From Polytrichum commune (Eukaryota > Streptophyta > Polytrichopsida > Polytrichales > Polytrichaceae): a stretch of 64,000 bases of DNA. The position numbers and the translations under genes were made by a program. Below the pieces are notes generated by a model that saw only the letters and a list, made by a program, of their open reading frames with translations, had not been told where the DNA came from and did no database searches. Shown here in pieces: positions 35,965-48,740 of this stretch. Positions within the stretch are counted from its first letter, which is position 1; each line of letters starts with the position of its first letter. Where the stretch lies: assembly GCA_950295325.1 (NCBI GenBank), contig OX485807.1:25455666-25519665 (forward strand). Direction: 5' to 3'.

Positions 35965-35980
35965 CCCCCCCCCCCCCCCC
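35965..35980 (+). repeat. C16 homopolymer
   Basis: Sixteen uninterrupted C, adjoining the head of the tRNA-like element on its left. Confidence 0.97.
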
Positions 35981-37494
35981 AACTCACAAACATACTTAAC
36001 ATCCATGCACCCCATAGTCTCACAACTCCTCATTACATTTAATCAAACACCATTAGTTTGAATGTGTATGAATACTTGTGAAAGTAGCAGGCATTAACTT
36101 AAATATTATAAAATAAACAAACTAACAAATAATACACTAATATATATTTTATTTTAGATTGACAAAAGACCCTTTCAAATGGTAGGTCACACGAATTGTA
36201 ACTACGATGTTGATGAGGATTTTGTAATATTATTCACTTCCAAGTTCATTACATGCTTTCAGCTTCTTGGATTTTAAAAATCAATTTCATTTCATTTCAT
36301 TAACGGTTTCATTTTGGGAATGAAATCCCAATAAAATTGTTTATTTACTAAGAGGAAGTGAACATATATATTGGATTTTGGACCTTCTAGGTGAAGTACA
36401 CTCAATATGAGATTTGTAAACAAGTGACTTTCAAGAATGCAAAGGTGATTTATTTATTTTGAAACCAGGCAAGGCTGGCAATAGTTCTCTATCGGGATTA
36501 GGAAGAGAAAAAAATGAAAAATTTGGCGGGGCTGCCCAAGGGTGTCAGATCACAAGCATTGGCCTTCCCCCGTGATGGGATTGTGGCTCACCCAGCCCCC
36601 TCCCCCCCAAATTCGCATGAGCTTTAGCCCCAACCGTGGGGAGATTTGGAGAATATATACTAACAACAATATTATTTAACGAACGTTATTATTAGGAAAA
36701 ACATAGTGCTATAACTTCTTATTGATCAAGTCATTTTTTTACCTAGTATATGTTTTATGTTTTGTAATGTTCATGCTACATGTTTGTGACTTTTAAACAA
36801 ATGAATGCTATGAGATATAACTGTGGAATTCTACTTAGAATTGATAGTTCATTCATTACCATTAACCAAGACTTGAAGAAGTTATGCACAATTAATCTAC
36901 TTGTTAACTTTCACTATCACAACATCGTCAAAGAGATTAAGTTGGTTAAGCATGTACCATATGGGAGTTGAGGTCAAGAGTGCCCAAATTCCACCACTGA
37001 AGGCCTTAAGCAATTGTGGATTAAAGGAGTAAGTTGGTGGGTCACAAGTGGTGCGTAATGGTGTATATGGTGTACAAGTAGGTGGTGATATGTAAAATGA
37101 GGAGATACTATATGTTTTGTAGTTTTAATACATAAATCATTCACAAAATGCTATGATGTGTTCGCCAACAAATGGGCGAAGTGGATAAATGAGTGCCGCT
37201 AATGCATATGATGGAGAGGAAAACCCCCCATGACCCTATTGACACACAATTGACATGGTCCTTCATTTGCTTTGCCTAGTTTGAGACTAGATAAGATAAA
37301 CAATTTTCATGTCAAGGGTTTGTCAAAATTTGTGACATATAGGACCATGTTTTCTATTTATGTTAGGATGTTGACCAAGAACTTGTTGTAGATGTTCCAC
37401 ATAGATCCTTTGAAGTATCAGCTAAGCGTTGTAAACATGGTAAAAGAAACCAACTGCTCAAATTAATAGATAGTTCAAGTGTAAAGGAGTCTTG
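35981..37494. other. intergenic DNA
   Basis: No supported gene. At 36353-36405 GAAGTGAACATATATATTGG then GTGAAGTACACTC matches one arm of the inverted repeat at 58441-58591. A TTTCATTTCATT run lies at 36288-36300. Confidence 0.5.
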
Positions 37495-37860
37495 AGTTGG
37501 CCCCCTTTACACTAAGGTGGATGCGCCTTAGATGGATATTTTTCTCTTTGCACCCACTTCTCATAGGATATGAAACATGCAATTAGTGCAAGATGATCAA
37601 CAAATCCAAAATGTGCCCATTGCCATTTGCCTCGTAATTTTTAGAGCTCATATGAATATATTTTTCATTATCAAAGTGAAGATTCTCGTGCTCGTTAAGT
37701 GGTCATATAGGTCCCCCAACCACGTTAATTATTGAGCATTGAATGGTTAGCATGTTTTGAGCACGTAGTCCAATCACTTTTAGACACGTGCCTTTTTGGT
37801 GTCCATTTTAGGTCCACACCTAACCATATCCCACTCAAATATAGGTGTCCAAATTGTGGT
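37495..37860 (+). repeat. family A repeat, well-preserved copy
   Basis: Contains the complete family A order from CACTTCTCATAGGATATGAA through GAGCTCATATGAATATATTT, CAAAGTGAAGATTCTCGTGC, GAATGGTTAGCATGTTTTGA and CCACTCAAATATAGGTGTCC. MITE W follows 8 bases later. Confidence 0.8.
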
Positions 37861-37867
37861 AGATTTG

Positions 37868-38026
37868 TAGCCCACTCACACTTACTGGTGTGGACCATCA
37901 ATGAACACTTTTTATCATCACTGGTTACATCCAATGGCTCTCACTAGCCAAATTGGAGCTAAAAAGTGGCCCCTACTGATAAGAGCCTTTCAATGGTAGC
38001 CCGCACCAGTAAGTGTGGGTGGGCTA
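37868..38026 (+). mobile_element. MITE W, about 159 bp with 23-bp inverted ends
   Basis: The left end TAGCCCACTCACACTTACTG and the reverse complement of the right end, TAGCCCACCCACACTTACTG, both continue into GTG; one mismatch in 23. No target duplication is obvious. No ORF. Confidence 0.75.
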
Positions 38027-38812
38027 TCATGCATGTCCAATGTGTATGTCTGACAAATTTCATTTGACGTTCAACTTCAAATCGAAAGTGTCACGTGACA
38101 TTTTCAAAAACGAAAATGAATGTCAATTTACATCCGCATTTTCTTCCAAAATGTCATCTCAATGTCATTTGCCCAGTAGTACATGTCATTTCAATTTGTA
38201 AAATGTCAATTGACGTGTGGTTTTTTTCTTCACAAGTCACACTACATGTCAAGTGGAATCAATGCACCGTCAAGTTGCAGTCACCAATTTCCTTGCTGGC
38301 AATGCCACGTAGGACGGGGGAATTGAAGTTATGCCACTTTTTCTTGTCCAGGTCACTGCTGCCCCTGAGCTAATTGTACACCTGGCAGCCAACTCATAAG
38401 TTGAAAGCTGAAAGGTGCTTGAAGATGGTGCCGTAGCTGCTGAGGCCCTTGCCACACGAGAGGCAGAGACAATTTCACAACTTCCTCCAACATGGCACCT
38501 TGCCCAAGAAAAGTTTCATTTTCCTTGTTTTTCTCCTTATATTGTGGACTTCCGGGCACTAGTGCCCGGTAGTTGCGAACTACATTTATTGTGCCATGTC
38601 ACTCTACTTTATTGCCAAGTAGATCCTGAAGCAAGATCCTGAAGCAAGATCCAAAGCAAAATCCGAAGCTAAAAAGTCATTGTTGCCACTCCCCATACTT
38701 CCTCTCATGTGGCAACCACTTGCTCATTTGAACCAATGCTATTCATCCAACTCATTGCCGTTCCTCCCGTGTGGTTTGGGCCTGAGTCACACACGATTTC
38801 TCAAGATACTTA

Positions 38813-39298
38813 GGGCCACTTCACACACGAGCCAAGAGCCATGACCATGAAATTGTGAGAGCCCAAAAGAAATTGTCCAAAGGCCGTCCCACCACACCTC
38901 CAACATCATGTAGTGTGGTCATGGACCCTCAAGTGTATTGTGAAGTCATATGTGACTGGGCCCTCAACCGAATGCTATTTTGATGAATTTGCATTCATGC
39001 GGGTCCTCAACCATGATAAAATGGAATAAATCAACAGTTGTGAGCGTTCGGAGTGCCATGGTCTCCCGATTTTGTGTTAGGCCTACCTCCACGAGGTGGT
39101 TATTGGAAATAGTCCAAGTGACTGTGAAACGTGATCCATTTGATGCCATGTAGGCTTTACATCCATCTTGCATTCACATACTCTGTTGATCCTCAAGTGT
39201 AGTGTGAAGCGAACTTGAACCGGCTTTGCCTTTTCCACCAATGAGAGTGCTTGAAGTGAACTGGTCACGGGCAATCGGTCTCATGTGTGAAGTGGGCC
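38813..39298 (+). mobile_element. MITE family F, copy 3 (TTA target duplication)
   Basis: The left end GGGCCACTTCACACACGAG and the reverse complement of the right end, GGCCCACTTCACACATGAG, are inverted. TTA lies at 38810-38812 and 39299-39301. The ends resemble copies 1 and 2 (GGGCCGGTTCACA) but the interior differs, so it is a subfamily. Confidence 0.75.
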
Positions 39299-39904
39299 TT
39301 ACCTTACCCCTTCCTGAATGCATGCCACATGGCACAATGAATGGGGAGATATGGCCGCTACACTAAATAGACTCTAACCTCCCTAATATCATGCTTGTGG
39401 CAACCAAAGTGCACATGATATTAAGGAGCTCCATAGCATTAACATGGATGCATGATAATATAGAGTTAGTGTAACATGTGACATTATAGAATAATACAAA
39501 GTCAATGTTACAATAATCACAATGATGACAACACGATGCGCACAAGCATGTGGTTTGAATTCTTTGGTAGATTACTTTAATGTCAAAACCCATGATGTAT
39601 GGGAGGGAAATGTGACAACAAGGAGGGAGATTCAAAATGCGCACATCCATTCCCTAGAGGTTCAAGATACAAGAGAAGGAGTGACATTAAGGAGGGTGAT
39701 ATAACAGAGGTCAAGGTGGATTGTATTTAGTGTCACTTGCTACTTGGAATTACTTAATGCTATATATGTTTACTATATATCTCATGTTTTGTCAACAAAT
39801 GTCAAAAAAAAATTTCAGACACTATAGAACATTAACAAACTTTACTTGGTTAATAATTACACTAATAATGAAAAGACATACCACTTAGTTACACATGAAT
39901 CGAT

Positions 39905-40125
39905 TCCCATATTTAGTGTAGTTACAAATGAACCGGTCGAGTTTGAGAAATAACAAGTCGAAGTTCAAGAAAATTACCAATCATTTCAGAATAATGTATG
40001 GAATATACCCCAATTACGTTAAGAAAAACCAAAAGATGTCAACATGTACCCGGACAGACATGGAAACACTAGGATCTCGACCGATTATGCCCAAAATTTT
40101 CCTTAAAACACGGACTGGGCAGGGT
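39905..40125 (+). repeat. family B repeat (no SINE)
   Basis: GTAGTTACAAATGAACCGGT, AAATAACAAGTCGAAGTTCA, AACCAAAAGATGTCAACATG and GATCTCGACCGATTATGCCC. The AAAGATGTCAAC junction is intact, an empty version of the SINE C site. Confidence 0.8.
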
Positions 40126-40334
40126 TAGCACAAACAGATTGGTAATTAAGTAGCCCTCGTCAGTGAGGGACTCCTTAGGTCACTGGCAGGCTTTATGGGA
40201 AGCTTGCACTATTACTTACTACTTACAAGTATATGCATAGTCAACACAAAAGACACCCAAGCTCGTCACTAGTTCTAGTCCCTTATTACCTAAGGGTTTC
40301 CATTATCTGTGATTATGAATTGAATCTAGCAATA

Positions 40335-41084
40335 CAGTCTAACCTCGTTAATATGACACCCTCGATATTACTACACCGTTTTTTTTTAACGAGACCCAAC
40401 TTTTTAGTCCAAAACTCCCTCTTCTATACGACTACGACACTCGCTAATGCGACATTTAGAATCTCCATCGTTTTATCATATGGAAGAGGTAGTTAACGCT
40501 AACATTCCTTTCGTCTATGTTATGTACATTTAAAACATATCCATTCTCACCTAGGAACTACTTGGGAACTTTACTTATCATCGGGAACTTAATGAGATTT
40601 AGGTTTACTAATGTAGAATGAACATGGTTAGGGTTAGAGTGGCCTCTTGCCTAGTACTTTGCCATGTACACAGGTGATATAGTATCTTGATGCTAAACAT
40701 CATGCATCATTGTTGTTTAGTTTCTTATTAGAGACTCTTCATGTTCTGGTGTTAATGAAATTATTAGTTTTCAAAAGTTAGTAGGGAATTTAGATAAGAT
40801 GATAGTTGCTAACTTGGGTAGGCAACACAAGAGATCTTTGAACTCCTATTTCAAGAGTTCTTGAGAATATTTGTACATGTTTAAAGTTATAAGTTATTAT
40901 TTTATACCATCTATATTGCTTGAACTCGTTGTATATATTTTAAAGCTCATATTACTTATGTTTTTGTATTCCCTCAATAATACGACAACTTTATGCCATT
41001 TGTCATATTAATGAGAAGACGACACCACAATAATACGACTTTTCGTGTGTTTCCCAAATGTGTCATACTAAAGAGGGAGAACAA
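40335..41084 (+). mobile_element. pogo-type non-autonomous element H, copy 1
   Basis: The left end CAGTCTAACCTCGTTAATAT and the reverse complement of the right end, TTGTTCTCCCTCTTTAGTAT, both followed by GACAC, with TA outside each. CAGT ends with a TA target are those of pogo/Tigger elements, and the left end nearly equals that of the transposon at 52741. 750 bp, no transposase. A second copy is at 61862-62598. Confidence 0.78.
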
Positions 41085-41194
41085 TATTCGACTTTCAAAC
41101 TTAGGGCTGAGGGGGGTTTACACTTGGGGCCACAACCAAAGAAACTCAAAATTCGAGTGACTATGTTAAGGTGTACGGGTGTTAATTGGTATGT

Positions 41195-41420
41195 TGTCAT
41201 GTTCTTCATCTTCTATCAACTACACCTTACACAATGAACATTGTGTTTGCATTCGCAAAGGTTGGATTGAAGATTGGACCGCCGGAGATTTGGTTATGGT
41301 TATTGGAAGTGTACGTTTGTTGATTTTTTAAACTAAATTTGTAGGTCCTCCCACTTGTGTTTCACTATTGAGTGCGGAGTTGTCAATGAGATCTGAAGAC
41401 GTAGTTGATGGAAACAACAC
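41195..41420 (-). repeat. family S repeat, copy 3 (reversed)
   Basis: Reverse complement of the S words: GTTGGATTGAAGATTGG, GGTCCTCCCACTTGTGTTTC, ACTATTGAGTG and CTGAAGACGTAGTTGATG. Confidence 0.6.
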
Positions 41421-41439
41421 GTAATTCTACAAGTCTAGA

Positions 41440-41800
41440 TATATTCTCAAAATTTGCACTTTTGGGTTGTTTCAATTCTATAGGCAAATGCCGTTGATAT
41501 GTTCCAATTCACCTAAATTTTATGGGAGATATGTGAAATCTCGGTGAAAACTTGAATGTTATGATAGTTAAATATGAAAAAATCAAAATTTTGATGTAAA
41601 ATCTATAAAAATAAATGGTAAGTAGTGAAACTATTATCAGAACAATAATTACAATATTATCATAATCAAAACTCTACATGTTTCATCTAAGGATCCTACC
41701 GTACAACTCTATAAAAGGATCCTACAATATATTCCAACATGTTCTAATTTTGAATTTGGACTCAGTCCAATTCTACTTAAATATCAGTTAAACCCACCAT
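41440..41800 (+). repeat. family R repeat, copy 2
   Basis: Collinear with 23455-23805: GATATATTCTCAAAATTTGC, CACTTTTGGGTTGTTTCAAT, GGGAGATATGTGAAATC, ACAATATTATCATAATC and AAGGATCCTAC. Confidence 0.75.
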
Positions 41801-42458
41801 AAGGTAGGTATAGGCTTGACCACACATTGCACATCAAGTACTAACATAAAGGGTGTTAAATTGGGTAACCTCTGTTTAGAGGAGAGTAATACCCCTCTAC
41901 ATGTTCCACCCATGCTCTACACTTTAACCCTACATGAGTCCTTCAAATTGTGAGCCACATTGTCAAAAGCAATTTCTTGTAAGTACCTACTGAAGGATTA
42001 ACTTGGGAAGCTTGAAGCTGATATCCTATTCGGTGAAAGATTGTGAAAGATTATTGATTCCCTTGTAGAGGATTTGAAACTCTCCCCTTTACGTGTTGCA
42101 ATGTGAAGGGGTGGAAGAGTTGTGTGACAATGAGATAAAGTGGACAACTACTTTGTTAGATTTTACCTTTAAATTGGAGGCATGAGGTTACAATTGTGTG
42201 TAATGGCAGCTTTGCCGTTGCCACTGGATCTTCCTCCAACATTGCATTAGAGGGAGTAGAAGCATAATGATCAGTGCCGCACCTCGCCGTACATCCTTCT
42301 ATATTGGTCAACGTACATTTGAAGGGATCGAAACAAGGGAGTACTTTATTTTGATTTAGGAATATAAAGGGTCATTCACCATAGTGAATCCTCTTTCAAT
42401 GCTAGAATGCACACTTCATGTTTCATATTAACCTTCACATGCTTGCTTCTTCAATGCG

Positions 42459-42494
<36 letters not shown>

Positions 42495-43708
42495 ATTGCA
42501 TGCACATACTGTATTGGAATTAGAATGTTACACATGGAGGAAAAATTGTATTGTAATTGTGGGACTCCTACTATAGTTCAAGGCCAAAGCCCCTCCACCA
42601 CCTCTTTGGACGATTATTGGAGGGAATTGTGATGGCCCAAGGGATGTAGGCCTTATGTGTCCCTCTTTTCAAATTTTGACGGGTTGAAGGTGGGGGGGGG
42701 GGGGGGGGGGGGATGCTCAATGTAGTTGTACGGTACCACATGGGTGCATAAAAGGGGTTTTTGATTAATATTTTGCTTTGGCTTTGGCTTTCAAAGTATA
42801 TATATGAGAGCGCTATTGTCCAACCTAGTTTTTCCAAATAAATATGGTACCATAAGTTATAGGCAAGAGGTAAAGTATGTCCTAAAATACCCTAAGTTTT
42901 CTCACAAGAGGAATTTATATCCTCTAGATGTGCCTTTTAACCCCAACAGCTCATATCTACTAATCCATACGGCAATATTTATCATCCCCCAACATTATGC
43001 TTCAATTACATTGTCTATACAAAGTGATTATTGAGTGTGCACAAAAGCAATACAAAGCGAATAATGAGCATATATCCAAAGGCATGTCAATTTTCATTTT
43101 CCAAGTGCTTAGTTTTTGTATATTGGTTGAAACAATCTACTCTAGGATTTCAAACTTTATGTATACTTCCACATGGTGTCCTGAAATTTTTGGAAACAGA
43201 GGGTCTTAATAAAAGGTTGCACACGCACATGGCTCCAACTCTCAAAGAAGAGTGCCCCCCCCCCCCTCTCATGTCTCAATTGAACACGCATATTCGGGTG
43301 CTATATGGCAAAGGTTGTAGTCAAATAGTGGACAATTGAAAAATAGGTGCTCCAAAATGATATTGAATTATGAGCTCATAGTTTTAAAACCATCTTATTT
43401 TCTAGGTTCAATACCTAGTCAACATAATTGGGTAGTTCTATTCAATTGTTGAAAGAGAAAGGTATTCTTCACTTTGACCTCTTGTAAATTTGGTTCTCAA
43501 CTTCAATTTTGAGACTTGACATGAAAAATCTTTGTGATTAGTATTTTCAATTGCCAATCGGATGAGACAAATCTAGACGTGATCCAATGGCCAAGCTAAC
43601 TTGTGCAACCCATGTACATTGCTCCTCCATAATAAAGACATGCTTGTAAGGTAATTTGGCCTTCAAAGCACCTTATCCGTCAAATGCCGAGGGGATAAAC
43701 ACTTTGTA
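41801..43708. other. intergenic DNA with microsatellites
   Basis: No supported gene. (CA)n lies at 42461-42491, a 21-G run at 42692-42712 and a 12-C run at 43255-43266. The overlapping open frames around 42804-43339 resemble no family. Confidence 0.5.
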
Positions 43709-43712
43709 AGAT

Positions 43713-44307
43713 GGATGCAAGCACAATACAATGGACAATTGTTGATCCCTACAAAGTTTGAGTGGAAGTGATTGAAAAATATATACTAAATCTTAATTTG
43801 TGAGAAATTTGAGAACTATTTAGAGAAAACATTGATATATATAGCAAGCCATTTATGTTGACAATCTATTTTATTTTATTTTTTAAAGTATACATTTTCT
43901 AGAAGATGGTGCAGTGGTGTGCAAGTAGGTGACATTCAACAAATAATCTAAAATTTGTTTAAAACATGATCAAAGTACTTATAATTGGTGATTTTATAAA
44001 TTTATCAAATATTCCCTCAAGTTTAGAATGAAATCAACAAAATATGAAAAAGAAATCAAAGTTCAAAATATTTAAGGACATGAAATTTACATCCATAACC
44101 AAAATTAGCCATTTGCTTTTTGGCATTATTTTCTGTAAAAACGTTTCATCTTGATATTCTATATGTGACCACTTAACACAACAATAGAGGGCACCAGGAA
44201 AAAAATCTTATAAAAAAAATTGCTATTAATTTTAAGCATTTCACCAAAAAATTGTGGTTTTAGTATGCAATAACATATATTCTGGTCCACTTTATCATGC
44301 TTGCACC
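43713..44307 (+). mobile_element. MITE family I, copy 1
   Basis: Collinear with 53759-54375. Left end GGATGCAAGCACAATACAAT; right end, reverse-complemented, GGTGCAAGCATGATAAAGTG then GACCA. Shared interior: GTGTGCAAGTAGGTGA, GACATGAAATTTACATCC and ACACAACAATAGAGG. Target duplication not clear. Confidence 0.75.
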
Positions 44308-45012
44308 TATATGCATTATGCAATAACATGTACAAAGATTATTCAAACTAGCACTAAGAAGGCATGAGACACCAACAAATACACAAGTGAATTTAATGTC
44401 AACGTTTGAGATTCATCACAACCTCAAATCATATATGTCAAAATGTATCTTGAGATGTGAGGACTTCGCCAGATATTATAGATAATAACCAAATTTCGTG
44501 AACTTTTATATTCAAGCTTTTTGTGTGATAGACAATTTTAATAGATACATTTCAAGGTTTGTTTGCTAAATTCCATGTATGTATGTATGTATGTATGTAT
44601 GTGAATCATGAAACACGTTTGGACGTACTTGGAAAAAGCATGATGATATTGGCAAACATCTATACACTCGATTTTAGGTTTATGAATTTAATTCAAAGGT
44701 TGTACTATGATTGTAACTTGTAATGTTTGCTCATAAATAGGCACATTGTCCTCCATGGCACATTACTCATCAATCATATAGAAGTTTGGTCATTGGTTCG
44801 TTAGAGTGGAATCTCATAGACCCATGTTGTCCTATGGGGGAATTTTTGACACCAAATAACTTACTCCGAGAAAGATATCAATGATGAGTGTACACCGGAG
44901 GTGGTTTTGTGACATTATGACCAAATGCAATGAAGATATCAGGTGACTATTTTCACCCGGATTTTTATTATTTATTCTCTTCTTTGGGGGGCAAAAATGC
45001 ATAACATTATTA
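44308..45012. other. intergenic AT-rich DNA
   Basis: Contains an (ATGT)n run at 44576-44601 and nothing else I can assign. Confidence 0.5.
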
Positions 45013-45015
45013 AGT

Positions 45016-45438
45016 AAGGTAGAAGTACCATAACCCGTGAAAATAAGGTGATTCGCATTGAAGATCTGGTCGGACAACCATGAGATAATTTTCCAAGATA
45101 GACGAGAAGGATTCATGAAGAATGCAAGTTGTTTCATATTTTTCTGTCCTACACAAAAAATGCTACAATTTCTCAAAGTGGAAAGTTGTCGAACCCTCTA
45201 CTCATTCACTAGATTCTCCCTACACCGAACACGGTAATCCGCATTTCCATAAGGAACATCGCCTAAATCGGTTACCTCATGAGTACATTAACACTCGACA
45301 TTCATTGGCTACACTAAGTGTACACGCATTGAAGTTGTCGCCGAGCCATGATCCGTTTTAGAAATGGCACTTCACCATTATGACGGCGGTCTAGTGCAGG
45401 GCTAGAGGATGGTTAACGGGTCATGGTATTTCTACCTT
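45016..45438 (+). mobile_element. MITE family G, copy 1, with 3-bp AGT flanks
   Basis: The left end AAGGTAGAAGTACCATAACC and the reverse complement of the right end, AAGGTAGAAATACCATGACC, both followed by CGT, form inverted ends of about 23 bp. AGT lies at 45013-45015 and 45439-45441. 423 bp. It matches 55047-55473 in reverse orientation almost throughout. Confidence 0.8.
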
Positions 45439-45999
45439 AGTGTGCGTTCATTCATGTGGGCCCAGAGAATATAACCATGAATGTCGCAATTAGTGTTATG
45501 TTGCTCTACCATACAAATGAGGAAATGGAATTAGATTTAGAGCTTTCGATGACATGCATACCAAAGCTTCTCAAAGACAAACTCCATCTTTCTTAGTTGT
45601 GCTCATCCTTGGAGTTTGTTGCCTCTATATAAAACCCATCCACCATGGATGAAGGGTCCAAGGAAAAAGATAAAAATAAAAATCCCCTGCATGTTGAGGG
45701 TCAATCTATGCCAATGGCATCTCACTTGAAGGGGATGCACTCAATGTAGAGGGTTAGCATTGTGTGATTGAAACATAATGGTAATATTCCTTAATGCACA
45801 TGAACAAATGTCATTTCTAGGGTCCAATTTTCTAAAAACTATAACATTATTTGAATTTCTTTCATTTGACAAATACAATTCAATCAAATTGATGAGGTTG
45901 GCCTTCGAAACTTATGCACATGGAATAATCCATCAACTTAGCTTGCTTCGACACAACCTTTCCCAAAAATGCCTCCACCCTACAAGAGGTTTGGTATAA

Positions 46000-48740
46000 C
46001 AACCCATACTACTATCTCCTAAACTACACTCAACAAACGGTGTCCCCAAATTATTTGCCAAAGTAGCCACACTTAAATCACCTCTTTGACACAAATATCT
46101 ACCCTTGATGTTACCCGCATCCTAACCCCAACCTAATTCAAAATCTAGCACCTCACTAACTCCCCTATTATCAAAGGCACCCTCTTCCAAGCAAATGTGT
46201 TTTTTTCCCCGCACTCTCCCCCCCCCCCACCTCCGGCCTCCTTATCTCCCAAATTATCCAATTCAAAACTCATCCCCAAAGCCCTCTACCTTTGGAAACA
46301 AACCACTCCTCATACTATGAGTCAAATCCTCACTAACACACTCCTCCATCCCAATCACCTTACAAACAACCACAACCTCATGAAATACTTTACATTTTTT
46401 TGAATAAAAGCCATCACCAATGTTCCTACACATTTCTTCACAAACTTTGACCATACTCAAACATTTGACCATAGACATATCTACCCTAAAGTCAACATCC
46501 CAATCTCCGCCTCAACATCTATGAATGCAAATCTGACAAAGATATTAATTCCACATGCCCCACTATCCAAATTTATCCCCCACTTGCCAACATACGCAAC
46601 AACACCAACTATTTCATTACCTTCATAGACCTTGACCGATTACTTTGGATATGGGAAAAATACTCTATCACCAACCCAACTCTATCTCCCCTCACCCTCT
46701 CCCCCTCACCAAGATCTCCCCCTCACCAAGACTTTGCAATGGAAATATTCCTCCTTGTCCAAAGATACATCCCCCTTCCCAAGATTACCCTCCCCCCCCC
46801 CCCTTATGAACATACCAACATATAACCAACATCAATCTCTCCCACCCACCCTACTCGTCACCTTTACTTCACACTTTGATCTTAAACATTCATACTTCTC
46901 CTCCCCCCTCAATAACATGCCCCCAATCCTATCACAACAGTACTCCCCACATGCTAGAGACCAACTTTTTGGTTCCATTGGCCCAACTTTCTCTCATCAA
47001 TGTGTGGAAATGGTCTCGCTCATGTTACCAACATACAATCGTTTACACCACGTTGGCCTTGCAACTTAAACTCAATCATATAATACCACCATCATCATTG
47101 TTAACCACTCCAAACTGGACAATGGATATCCATTTGACCATAGACTTCCCATATGTCCAAAATACATGTACGATTCCCCTCACACTCTCAAATACCCCCC
47201 GATTATTTGACTTCCCAAATACTACCAATACATGGAACCACTCTTACATCCATCCTATGTATCACACATCAACCCCCTCATCTATACTCCCACAAACATA
47301 CCCTACTCACCTCCACAATACTTCGACTCTTTCCACCGGCTACTACACAATCCCCTCCCCCCTCCCCCCTCCCCCTCCTACCCAACAATCCATACCTCTC
47401 ATAAATGACACACATGTCCACCCCCATCTCTATCGCTACAACCTCTCCTAGCTAAGTACACTCACCTTCTCCACATTAAATATGATCCCTTACACACATA
47501 TTTTACGGACGACTCTTTCACCCCCCCCCCCCCCCTCCTTTGCAAATGACAAAGGTAATGGTAACATTGTTGGATCCAATGTTTATGGAGCCCAACATGC
47601 CACTCACATTGCCGTTGAACTCCCCGGTTGCTCGAATATCCTCCATGTGAAATTATATGCATTTCTATTGGTTGTCCAAACCACAACACATACAATTAGA
47701 CACATACATCTACACGGAAAACCTCAATAATATCTACCTCCTTCATGACTACATCCATAGACCATCCTCACAACATAATCACCTGACAAATTTTTAATTG
47801 CTAAAATCATATTCCATAACCAAAACTCCTCAGGTCTCATTACAATCCAAAAAGTTTGAGCTCACTCGGATATTCAATGAAATGATGAAGTTGATAAACT
47901 TGCTAAATTAGGATCCCAAAACAAATCAATATCCAACTTCCCTTTCCACCTCATTGGACATACGACTCCATATTGGTCAGAGGGCCACATGACTCTACCC
48001 AACATGGCTTCTTTATTCGCAACCTCAAACGAAACATTGAAATATTTAGATATTATGTGCAGATGTGTCACAACCCAATTTCCATACATTAAGGAATGTC
48101 TCACCAACAATATTATTTTACCAACCCTCGTTCAATCTTTTTGGACACTCCCACTACTTGCGATGTACAAATTTCCTAACTCTTAACATTTTAAATGCAC
48201 ATACATGGGAAACGCTCGTCAATTCATGTGCCTTCAAAATATTCCATCCCCCATATGCAACCTTTGCCCCATCAATGCCATTAACACATGGTTGCACCTC
48301 CTCTCCAATTGTTCAAAACCCACATCTAAACAACCTTTGCACTACGTCCCATAATAAAACTATGCACGCTCTTGTTGGACTCCTCAAATCCCATCTTGCT
48401 ACCAGTTGCAACACTATTGCACATGTTGGTACTCATGAACATTTCACCCTGAACAACATGGTACCATCTTGGTTGCTCCAATGCACATGCTATGAACCTC
48501 GTTGGAAATGCCTTGCCAGACTCCGTCCAAATATCCTATGTGTGCAGGGTGTCCCTCCGAATGCTTCCTTCCCCCCCCCCCCCTATTCACCCCTTTCCAC
48601 ATATACATATCCAATAAATTGAATTCACATACTGTCATTATCGTTTTCCCGAAATCGCCACTACCCATAAACTCTCCAAATATCTCGCTTTTTCACCTAC
48701 ACCAACCCCCACCCTACCAAATCGGTTCACCTACTAAAAA
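46000..48740 (+). mobile_element. decayed LINE-like retroelement on a G-poor strand
   Basis: About 2.7 kb in which G is rare on + and C is very common, unlike the flanks. Translated pieces recall the C-terminal part of plant and algal LINE polyproteins: an RNase H-like stretch near 47500-47740, a CCHC knuckle at 48256-48312, and LRPNILCVQGVPPN shortly after 48500. I could not find the reverse transcriptase YxDD box, so the N-terminal half is absent or too decayed. The long open frames at 46632-47451 mostly reflect the Pro/Thr/Ser-rich composition. Confidence 0.55.
47495..48625 (+). pseudogene. LINE RNase H and CCHC remnant
   Basis: A frame gives YFTDDSFTPPP just before the C15 run at 47521-47535; FTDxS is the first catalytic region of RNase H. 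After the run, in another frame, come FANDKGNGNIVGSNVYG and VELPGCSNILHVKLYAFLL, where the usual AEL glutamate is Lys. Further on, CNLCPINAINTWLHLLSNC (48256-48312) has the Cys-Cys-His-Cys spacing of LINE C-terminal knuckles and is followed by a stop. Frameshifts, partly at the C run, and stops make this a pseudogene. Confidence 0.55.

Noticed and set aside
42692-42712. G21 run as an assembly gap filler
   Set aside because: Many similar runs of both C and G at various lengths and in different contexts make a real feature more likely, although length errors are possible.
46876-47451. 191-codon ORF on plus
   Set aside because: Open because G is rare on this strand, so stops TAG and TGA are scarce; composition is Pro/Thr/Ser/His-rich. 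It is treated as LINE debris, not a gene.
48065-48622. 185-codon ORF on plus
   Set aside because: Same G-poor block; the better evidence (CCHC knuckle) lies in another frame, so this frame is probably a shadow.
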